64,000 bases of DNA from Pseudomonas syringae (GTDB taxonomy: Bacteria > Pseudomonadota > Gammaproteobacteria > Pseudomonadales > Pseudomonadaceae). Of this stretch, positions 48,753-55,351 are shown piece by piece. The translations under genes and the position numbers were made by a program. The DNA lies in the NCBI RefSeq assembly GCF_000737245.1, contig NZ_JPQU01000067.1:62001-126000 (forward strand), read 5' to 3'. A model generated the notes under the pieces. The model did no database searches. It was given only the letters and a program-made list of their open reading frames with translations, and had not been told where the DNA came from. Within the stretch, counting starts at the first letter, position 1. Each line of letters opens with the position of its first letter.

Positions 48753-48847
48753 CCTGTGGGAGCGAATTTATTCGCGAAAGCTCTATTCCAAACGACATCA
48801 ATGTGTCGGCTGTAATGGCCTCTTCGCGAATAAATTCGCTCCCACAG
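48753..48847. repeat. REP doublet between mexL and rsmJ
   Basis: Inverted arms cctgtgggagcgaatttatt... and ...aataaattcgctcccacag, between two convergent genes. The core 'gcgaatttattcgcg' is the A+T-richer variant that also appears at 4095. Confidence 0.9.
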
Positions 48848-48887
48848 TCGATCAGTTATCGGCATCAGAACGCGTCGCTGCTGGCAG

Positions 48888-49667
48888 CTACTTCAACGCC
48901 TTCTTCGGATAGATGTCATAGCGGCTGGATTTGCCATCCAGCGCATAACTCGGCTTGGCGCCTTCGATGCAAGGGGCTTTGCGTGGGCGTTTGACCACTA
49001 CGCGATGGGTCGCCAACGCCAGTGCCGCCTCCAGCAGCGCCGGGGCATCCATGTCGTCTCCGACCAGGGGCCGGAACAGACGCATTTCCTTCTTCACCAA
49101 CGCGGTTTTCTCACGATGGGGGAACATCGGGTCCAGGTAGATGACCTGCGGCGGTTCGCCTTCCCAACTGCGAATCAGTTCGATGGAGTTACCCGTCAAC
49201 AGGCGCATGTGGCTGATGATCGAACCGACCTCACGGTCCTGACGACCCCGCGCCAACCCGTCCTCCAGTAGCGCGGCGATGATGGGCTGACGCTCGATCA
49301 GGCTCATCTGGCAACCGAGGCTGGCGAGAACGAACGCGTCTTTGCCCAAGCCTGCCGTGGCGTCCAGCACCGATGGGCGCACGCCGGGTTGAATGCCCAC
49401 CGCCTTGGCAATCATCTGCCCGCTGCCGCCACCAAACAGACGTCGATGAGCCACCGCCCCTTCGACGAAATCCACTCGAACCGGGCCGGGGGCGTCGTCA
49501 CTCAGTTGTTGCAGTTGCAGACCATTGTCAGTCACCTGCAGGGCAAAATCGGCATCGTTATCCTGCAACGGCAGGTTCAATCGTTGCGCCCATTGCGCCG
49601 CTTGCTCCTGATCCTGGCTGTTCAGGGCCTCGACCCGGATGCGGCTGCCCGCTTGCTGCTCACTCAT
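48888..49667 (-). CDS. rsmJ: 16S rRNA (guanine(1516)-N(2))-methyltransferase
   Basis: Makes m2G1516 in 16S rRNA. The SAM-binding segment DATAGLGKDAFVLASLG is near residue 100 and the catalytic YLDPMFPHREK near residue 175. AVAHRRLFGGGSGQMIAKA is a family marker. The start is taken at the ATG at 49667 (MSEQQAGS), giving 259 residues; a GTG three codons earlier is possible. It converges on mexL, with a REP doublet between. Confidence 0.94.
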   Translation of the reverse strand: MSEQQAGSRIRVEALNSQDQEQAAQWAQRLNLPLQDNDADFALQVTDNGLQLQQLSDDAPGPVRVDFVEGAVAHRRLFGGGSGQMIAKAVGIQPGVRPSVLDATAGLGKDAFVLASLGCQMSLIERQPIIAALLEDGLARGRQDREVGSIISHMRLLTGNSIELIRSWEGEPPQVIYLDPMFPHREKTALVKKEMRLFRPLVGDDMDAPALLEAALALATHRVVVKRPRKAPCIEGAKPSYALDGKSSRYDIYPKKALK

Positions 49668-49763
49668 TGTGTCCACACGCTCAAAAAGTGTTAATGATCG
49701 GCAAAATCTGCCGATAAAGAAGTATCAGGCATTTTGCCAGACCTACGACGTGTAACGATCGAT

Positions 49764-50387
49764 ATGTCAGACATTCAGCAATCATCCATAGGTTATCTAA
49801 CGCACGCAGGGGATTTTACCCTGCGCAACAGCCGTGCACTGGGTGGTGTTACCCAGATCTGGTCTGATGCGTTTGCCCGTGTGATGGCTGAACAACTTCG
49901 CGACAACCCGCCTGAACCCGTACACGAAAGCGCCGTTGCCATTGATGTTGCCAGCGGCGAGCCAGTTGCCGGTGCCCGCACCCTGGGCAAGATCGTTGAG
50001 CAGCGTGCCTGCCCCGTGCAGGACATGCCGCGTGTCCCGACCGTGCCTCTATTCCTGCCGATTGCTGAATTCGAACTGGATTTGCTGCCGCCTCCCAACG
50101 AACCCTTCAGCCTGGGCGAGATGATCGCGCAACAGCGCAATCTGGAATTCGACAGCCAATGGGTACGTCCTAACGTACTCACTCCGTACGACGACAGCGT
50201 CATTCCTGGTCCAGGCCCTGAGCCTCGTCCGCTGCACCTGCCAATTGCCGAGTTCGAATGGGATCTGGCCGACAAGCCTGCCCTGCCTTTGGATGAGGAA
50301 ACCCTGATTGCTCAGCAGCGCGCGCTTGATTTCGATAGCGGCTGGGCACGGCCGATTATTCTGCAGAATCTGCGTATGGCGGCCTGA
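49764..50387 (+). CDS. Conserved Pseudomonas protein with 61-residue internal repeat
   Basis: A 207-residue protein with no signal peptide that I cannot assign to a function. Two similar segments begin with LPIAEFE at residues 98 and 159 and each ends in a FDS(Q/G)W(V/A)RP motif, with IAQQR about five residues before it, so the C-terminal half is a tandem duplication. It is proline-rich and acidic. The start is the ATG at 49764 (MSDIQQSS); a TTG ten codons earlier is the other choice, and neither has a clear ribosome-binding site. It is divergent from rsmJ. Confidence 0.78.
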   Translation: MSDIQQSSIGYLTHAGDFTLRNSRALGGVTQIWSDAFARVMAEQLRDNPPEPVHESAVAIDVASGEPVAGARTLGKIVEQRACPVQDMPRVPTVPLFLPIAEFELDLLPPPNEPFSLGEMIAQQRNLEFDSQWVRPNVLTPYDDSVIPGPGPEPRPLHLPIAEFEWDLADKPALPLDEETLIAQQRALDFDSGWARPIILQNLRMAA

Positions 50388-50420
50388 CGCTGACACCTTA
50401 ATCGTCTGGGAATACAGTCT

Positions 50421-50512
50421 CCTGTGGGAGCGGTGCTTGCCCGCGATAAAGCTACCGCAATTCTCCTGTGAACCGCATTTACCCTATCGCGGGCAAGCAC
50501 CGCTCCCGCAGG
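50421..50512. repeat. REP doublet between the repeat protein and the extensin-like gene
   Basis: Inverted arms cctgtgggagcggtgcttgc ... gcaagcaccgctcccgcagg, with a single base difference at the outer end. It lies between two convergent genes. Confidence 0.9.
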
Positions 50513-50531
50513 ATGTGTACCTGATTTGCCT

Positions 50532-51230
50532 TCACTTACAAACCCGCCAAGCCCCCATATCCAGGTGGAAATGATTCTGGTGGGCGGCGTTGTAGTCCGG
50601 CCCCAACACCGTATTGAAGTTTTTGCAGGCACCGTCGCGAACCTGGCGCAGGAAGCGGCCTTTGTCGCCGCTGTCTTTCCAGTCCCGCAACAGGTTTATC
50701 CGCTGCCCATCCGCAAGACGAAACCCGGCGATATCCAGCGCATTGGCGCTTGCATGCTGGCTCAGCCGTCCACTGCTGCGACCATACACGTTGCGGCAGG
50801 CAAAGCTGCCCAGGTGATCGATGCGGGTCACTCGCTGCCCAAACACAGCCTCAGCGGCGGGCTGCAGAGTGTGGATTTCAAACAACGCGTAAGCCACCGC
50901 CAAACGGCAGCTGGCAAGGAAGCTACTGCTGAGCGCCACTTCACTGCCCTGCACTCGCAACACATCACTCAGCGGACAGCTGGCGGTAGGATCGCTGTCC
51001 GCCTGATGACTGAAGCGCAGCTTCGACGAGCTCAACACCAGGTCGCACAGTTGCGGATTACCCTTGAGCCGCGACAACTTGTAACTCGTCAGGAAGTTCG
51101 TCTCAGCCCTGATATCCAGAGGCGCCCACGGGTTCCATTGCGCCGGCACCTCGATCCAGCCGCGCCACACTGCCGCGACTGCACCCGCACACAACAGCAG
51201 GAAAATCAGCAAAAAGGTCGATCCGCGCAC
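50532..51230 (-). CDS. Extensin-like domain protein, membrane-anchored
   Basis: A 232-residue protein with one N-terminal membrane segment (residues 4-21) and a periplasmic domain of the extensin-like C-terminal family. The markers are VTRIDHLGSFACRNVYGR, LSQHASANALDIAGF and the final AHQNHFHLDMG, with conserved histidines and cysteines. The fold resembles D-Ala-D-Ala/peptidoglycan metallopeptidases, so a cell-wall role is plausible but unproven. It starts with a GTG 3 bases after the stop of the upstream gene, so the two are co-transcribed. Confidence 0.85.
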   Translation of the reverse strand: MRGSTFLLIFLLLCAGAVAAVWRGWIEVPAQWNPWAPLDIRAETNFLTSYKLSRLKGNPQLCDLVLSSSKLRFSHQADSDPTASCPLSDVLRVQGSEVALSSSFLASCRLAVAYALFEIHTLQPAAEAVFGQRVTRIDHLGSFACRNVYGRSSGRLSQHASANALDIAGFRLADGQRINLLRDWKDSGDKGRFLRQVRDGACKNFNTVLGPDYNAAHQNHFHLDMGAWRVCK

Positions 51231-51233
51231 CCT

Positions 51234-52070
51234 TTAGTCCTTGAAGAGCGCGTTGAGTTGAGCGAAAGGCAGTGCTTGCTCGGCATAGCTGAATGTGCCG
51301 CCGGTGCGGATTTCCTCCGCAGCGCGATATAGCCCACCGAACGCCGCACGGGCCAGGGATGAACCGACGCTGATGCGTTTGACGCCGCAAGCTGAAAGGT
51401 CAGCGACCGTCAGTGTCACCCCGCCAAGCCCCATCAGCACGTTGACCGGCTTGGGCGCGACGGCGCGGACCACTGCGATCACTTCCTCGCGGGTGCGCAA
51501 ACCTGGGGCGTAGAGCACATCGGCTCCGGCATCAGCGTAGGCCTCCAACCGACGCAAAGTGTCAGAGAAATCCATCCGGTCATTGAGAAGATTTTCCGCA
51601 CGAGCGGTGAGCATAAACGGGAACGGCAGGCTACGCACCGCCTGGGCCGCAGCCTTGACTCGGGCGACCGACAGTTCGAAATCGTAAATCGGCTGGTCGG
51701 TGGTGCCGGTGGCATCTTCGATGGAGCCACCGACAATCCCCCTCGCGGCAGCCGCAAGCAGGTTCGCTGCACAATCTTCCGGGCTGTCAGCGAAGCCGTT
51801 TTCCAGATCGGCGGCCACCGGCAACGCTGTAGCGGCAACGATGGCACTAATGTTGTCCAACGATTCGCCAAGGCTGAGAGCGCCCTCCGCATCCGCCCGC
51901 CCCAGAGTGAAGGCCAAACCTGCGCTGGTGGTAGCCAGCGCCTCGAAGCCCATGGACGCCAGGAGTTTCGCCGAGCCTGCATCCCATGGATTGGGGACCA
52001 CAAAGGCATGGTCGCGCTCGTGCAAGGCCTTGAAGGCCTGCGCGCGAAGTAGCTGTTGCTGAAAATCCAT
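51234..52070 (-). CDS. Isocitrate lyase/PEP mutase-family protein
   Basis: A 278-residue TIM-barrel enzyme of the PEP mutase/isocitrate lyase superfamily. FVVPNPWDAGSAKLLASMGF starts the barrel, DLENGF carries the metal-binding acids and IEDATG follows. The C-terminal half has LTARAENLL and the GVKRISVGSSLARAA strand. The lyase cysteine of isocitrate lyases is not seen in the usual KKCGH form, so the reaction is unknown; oxaloacetate hydrolase-like or carboxyvinyl-phosphonate-type chemistry is possible. It is co-directional with the extensin-like gene. Confidence 0.82.
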   Translation of the reverse strand: MDFQQQLLRAQAFKALHERDHAFVVPNPWDAGSAKLLASMGFEALATTSAGLAFTLGRADAEGALSLGESLDNISAIVAATALPVAADLENGFADSPEDCAANLLAAAARGIVGGSIEDATGTTDQPIYDFELSVARVKAAAQAVRSLPFPFMLTARAENLLNDRMDFSDTLRRLEAYADAGADVLYAPGLRTREEVIAVVRAVAPKPVNVLMGLGGVTLTVADLSACGVKRISVGSSLARAAFGGLYRAAEEIRTGGTFSYAEQALPFAQLNALFKD

Positions 52071-52137
52071 TGGCTAGCTCCCTGTTCCTGAGTTGATGCG
52101 ATAGTCGATGACGCTATTGAAGCCACATCTATCGACC

Positions 52138-53007
52138 TCAGAGCAAGCCCAGTTGCTCCACAGGTGGTGTGCGATCCAGTTCCAGCAGCGGAGGCAGGCC
52201 CGGCAACTGCGCCATCAGCTGGCGGTGAAAGCGCTGCGCCAGCTGCGGGGCTTCGAGGTTGTCGGGGGTGTGCAGGAACACATATGGCGTGCGGCCCTCC
52301 TCAATCCAACCGGCAACTTTCTCTACCCACTGGTGCAGAAAAGGGTCGTTGGCCTCCAGCAAAGGATGGCCGATGAAGCGCACTTGAGGGAATTGCGTCA
52401 GAGCAGCGGGCCGCGCAGGGACCTTGGGCTTTTTCGACTGCGCATGCAGCACCGCCGGATCGCTGGACACGCAACTGAACAAGGGTCGCGAATCCAGACA
52501 AATCCGCTCGACTCCGCGATCGAGCAGCAGCCGATTGAGGGCTCGCTCTGCCTCGCCCTTGTCAAAGAACGCCAGGTTGCGCACTTCAACCGCCATCGGA
52601 CATTGCACCTCGTCGATGAAGGTTGCCAACTCACCCAGACGATGAGGAGCAAAACTGGCTGGCAGTTGCAGCCAGAAAGGCGCTACGCGAGGGCCCAGTG
52701 GCGCAAGTAACTGGACGAAGGTCTCAGCCGCGATCAACTGTTGACGCAAATCGCCACCGTGACTGATGTCACCGTGAAATTTGGCGGTAAAGCGAAAATG
52801 CTCAGGGAGCGTTTCCGCCCAGCGCTGGATCGTGGAAGCTGCCGGTCGTGCATAGAAAGTCGTGTTGCCTTCTACAGCATTGAAGACCTGCGAGTACAGA
52901 CCAAGGAATTCATTGCTGCGAGCATCTTCGGGATACAGGGATTCGCGCCAGGCGTTTTCACTCCATGACGGGCAACCGAGGTAGTAAGGCAGGCGGGGAT
53001 GGTTCAA
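52138..53007 (-). CDS. DUF72 domain-containing protein
   Basis: A TIM-barrel protein of the DUF72 family (YecE-like), about 289 residues. YYLGCPSWSENAWRESLYP starts the domain, followed by NAVEGNTTFYARP, FRFTAKFHGDISH and the VEVRNLAFFD strand. The function is unknown. The start taken is the TTG at 53007, whose TTGA overlaps the stop of the upstream gene; a TTG at 53043 would add 12 residues. Both starts are unusual and no good ribosome-binding site decides between them. Confidence 0.82.
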   Translation of the reverse strand: MNHPRLPYYLGCPSWSENAWRESLYPEDARSNEFLGLYSQVFNAVEGNTTFYARPAASTIQRWAETLPEHFRFTAKFHGDISHGGDLRQQLIAAETFVQLLAPLGPRVAPFWLQLPASFAPHRLGELATFIDEVQCPMAVEVRNLAFFDKGEAERALNRLLLDRGVERICLDSRPLFSCVSSDPAVLHAQSKKPKVPARPAALTQFPQVRFIGHPLLEANDPFLHQWVEKVAGWIEEGRTPYVFLHTPDNLEAPQLAQRFHRQLMAQLPGLPPLLELDRTPPVEQLGLL

Positions 53008-53315
53008 ACGTGGACGTCGAGCCCTGACACTTCCAGATCCCAATCAACGAAACTGGCAGTACTCAGATAACTGGCCAAGGCATTGGCAACACGGGTGCTC
53101 ATGGACCGAGGGAAGATGATGTCTTGAGGACGGGCCGGAACATTGGCAGTGGAAACGGCCTGACCTGCACCACCAGAACGCGCGTTTCTAGGAGGTTGCG
53201 GAACAACCTCGGCATCAACATCCACTTCTTCGAAGCTACCATCCACAACCACAGGAGCCTTGCCAGGCTTGCGTTTGATCGGGTACGAGCGTTGTGAAGG
53301 GCCGTCTATGCGCAT
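53004..53315 (-). CDS. Conserved hypothetical protein, 103 residues
   Basis: Not a family I can name. The first half is basic and proline-rich with an acidic stretch (EEVDVDAEVV), probably disordered. The second half (FPRSMSTRVANALASYLSTASF) looks helical. No signal peptide is seen. It overlaps the start of the DUF72 gene and is probably co-transcribed. I recall a small gene of this kind next to tsaB in other Pseudomonas, which supports it being real. Confidence 0.7.
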   Translation of the reverse strand: MRIDGPSQRSYPIKRKPGKAPVVVDGSFEEVDVDAEVVPQPPRNARSGGAGQAVSTANVPARPQDIIFPRSMSTRVANALASYLSTASFVDWDLEVSGLDVHV

Positions 53316-53663
53316 TTGTGCGTACTCTGCATCTTATAGTGGCTATTTAACGTCACGGATACGCACTTAGCAATTATCCGAACGATAACTAGACCACACA
53401 TATCGCAAAAGGTTTGAGGCAGGTCACATGTTTGAGGGGATGGGCGACGGATGGTCATCCGTTGCCGCCGAGCTGATGATTTGCGCGGTCTCCTGCGGGG
53501 AAGACTCTATATTTGCCAGCTCAATAGATTCCTGTGGGAGCGAGCTTGCTCGCGAAGGCCATCATACTGCCGCCAGAGATATATTCGGATGGCCCGGCCT
53601 CTTCGCGAGCAAGCTCACTCCCACAGGTAATCACCGCTCCCACATCGAGCTTGTCCGCCCTAT
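53316..53663. other. 348-base gap with a REP doublet and no gene
   Basis: Between the 103-residue gene and tsaB. A REP doublet fills 53531-53627. Near the left end a TTATC-N5-GATAA inverted repeat is seen (around 53373-53387). A loose TTGCTA/TTAAAT pair with 17-base spacing on the minus strand may be the promoter of the 103-residue gene. Short open frames here do not look coding. Confidence 0.6.
53531..53627. repeat. REP doublet upstream of the small conserved gene
   Basis: Inverted arms cctgtgggagcgagcttgct... and ...agcaagctcactcccacagg with one mismatch, spacer about 45 bases. It lies downstream of tsaB in its direction of transcription. Confidence 0.9.
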
Positions 53664-54338
53664 TCACCGCGCCTTTGGCGTCGCCACTTTATCCCGCAGG
53701 TAAACCGGCTGGGCGTCGTCAGCGACGATGGCTTCGCCCCGATGCCAGGCGAAGGTTGCCAGGGTCAACAGGTCCTGTGCATGAGGCAGCATGCTGGCGT
53801 CCTGACCGCTGAGCGCTACCGGAATGCGATCGGCATAGCCCCAGCCGGTGCCTGAGCCGAACCACTGGCCGCTTGCATCCGCCGGCAATCCAACCTGTTC
53901 TGGAGGCAGAACCGCTTCGCCCCCCATCAACAGCATTTCTCCATCGGTTTCGCGGTAGCAGCCCCAATAGACTTCATCCATCCGCGCATCGATGGCCGAA
54001 GCGACCTGATGAGCACCGTGCTCACGCATGGCGCGCTGCGCGAGGACCGCCAGATTGGAAACCGGCAGCACCGGGCGCTCAAGGGCGAAGGCCAGGCCCT
54101 GCACCACGCCGATGGCGATTCGTACGCCAGTGAACGCACCGGGACCACGACCAAACGCGATGGCGTCCAGCGCCGAAAGACCAATACCCGCCTCGGCCAT
54201 GATCGTTTTGATCATTGGCAACAAACGCTGAGCGTGCAGGCGCGGGATCACCTCGTAGTGGCTCAGCACTTTGCCGTCGTGCAGCAAGGCGACCGAGCAA
54301 GCTTCAGTGGCAGTATCCAGGGCCAGCAAGGTGGTCAT
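53664..54338 (-). CDS. tsaB: tRNA threonylcarbamoyladenosine biosynthesis protein TsaB
   Basis: Scaffold partner of TsaD and TsaE in making t6A37 of ANN-decoding tRNAs, the substrate that TcdA later modifies. ASKHA-fold markers are LALDTATEACSVAL at residues 4-17, FGRGPGAFTGVRIAIGVVQGLA near residue 65 and SAIDARMDEVYWG near residue 115. The length of 224 is usual. It is preceded by the adk terminator. A TATAAT box (minus strand, 54377-54372) lies 34 bases before its ATG but without a clear -35. Confidence 0.94.
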   Translation of the reverse strand: MTTLLALDTATEACSVALLHDGKVLSHYEVIPRLHAQRLLPMIKTIMAEAGIGLSALDAIAFGRGPGAFTGVRIAIGVVQGLAFALERPVLPVSNLAVLAQRAMREHGAHQVASAIDARMDEVYWGCYRETDGEMLLMGGEAVLPPEQVGLPADASGQWFGSGTGWGYADRIPVALSGQDASMLPHAQDLLTLATFAWHRGEAIVADDAQPVYLRDKVATPKAR

Positions 54339-54383
54339 TTGGGGTATCCATCATGGTGAAAAAAGGGGCGCATTATAAACGAC

Positions 54384-54410
54384 AAACGGCCCGCAAGCGG
54401 GCCGTTTTAT
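54384..54410 (-). terminator. Terminator after adk
   Basis: An 11-base inverted repeat (54384-54394 with 54397-54407, aaacggcccgc/gcgggccgttt) about 20 bases after the adk stop. On the minus strand the stem ends in GTTT and is followed by GTCGTTTAT. On the plus strand a TTTTATT run follows, so it could work in both directions. Confidence 0.6.
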
Positions 54411-54429
54411 TGACTGACTGAAGCTTTGA

Positions 54430-55077
54430 TCAGCTCAGGGCAGCCAGCACCTTGGCGGTGATTTCTTCGACAGAACCGACACCTGCGATATGGCTGCACT
54501 TTGGCTTGCCATTCTTCGCCTGAAGATTGCTGTAGAACTCAACCAGCGGCTTGGTCTGCGCGTGGTAGACCGAGAGGCGATGGCGAACGGTTTCTTCGAC
54601 GTCATCCTTACGCTGCAACAGCGGCTCGCCAGTCACATCATCAATGCCTTCGACTTTCGGCGGATTGAAGATCGTGTGGTAAATGCGGCCAGACCCTTCA
54701 TGTACGCGACGGCCGGACATGCGCTTGACGATTTCTTCGTCATCGACGGCGATTTCCAGCACGTTGTCGATTTCCAGCCCCGCTGCCAGCAGCGCTTCAG
54801 CCTGGGGGATGGTGCGCGGGAAGCCGTCGAACAGAACGCCATTGGCGCAATCCGGCTCGGACAGACGATCCTTGATCAGACCAATGATCAAGTCATCGGA
54901 AACCAGGCCACCGCTGTCCATGACGCTTTTGGCTTTAAGGCCCAGCTCGGTGCCAGCCTTGACCGCAGCGCGCAGCATATCGCCGGTGGAAATTTGCGGG
55001 ATGCCGAATTTTTCAGTGATGAATTTTGCCTGAGTACCTTTACCGGCCCCGGGAGCTCCCAGCAGAATCACGCGCAT
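54430..55077 (-). CDS. adk: Adenylate kinase
   Basis: Balances AMP, ADP and ATP. The P-loop GAPGAGKGTQ is at residues 7-16, the NMP domain follows, DGFPRTIPQAE is near residue 84, and the long LID domain spans about residues 122-160 (GRIYHTIFNPPKVEG). The LID has no four-cysteine zinc site, as usual for gammaproteobacteria. The start is the ATG at 55077 with GAGGAG eight bases upstream, giving 215 residues. It lies between ppc and tsaB on the same strand. Confidence 0.98.
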   Translation of the reverse strand: MRVILLGAPGAGKGTQAKFITEKFGIPQISTGDMLRAAVKAGTELGLKAKSVMDSGGLVSDDLIIGLIKDRLSEPDCANGVLFDGFPRTIPQAEALLAAGLEIDNVLEIAVDDEEIVKRMSGRRVHEGSGRIYHTIFNPPKVEGIDDVTGEPLLQRKDDVEETVRHRLSVYHAQTKPLVEFYSNLQAKNGKPKCSHIAGVGSVEEITAKVLAALS

Positions 55078-55351
55078 TGATGTGCTCCTCAAATTTTTTA
55101 TATAGAAACGTCGGATTCGCCACTACAGGACCAATCTCAAATATGGTTCGAGCCGAAGACTGGCCAAAGGCTGATCAAGATACACAGCCGACACAGACGG
55201 CACAAGCCGCCGAAAGTCGCAGTATCCGCAGGCCGGGCAGAGGCAGCAGAGTGCGTGATTGATTCGCCCCGTTCCTGGTGGGCGAAAACGCGCAAGTCAT
55301 TGATCGCCATAGGGCACTGGCATTTTCCAGCGCCCTTGCTGACGTCCACCA

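Noticed and set aside
53428..53703. A 91-codon plus-strand frame next to tsaB
   Set aside because: It runs through a REP doublet and into the 3' end of tsaB on the opposite strand; not a gene.
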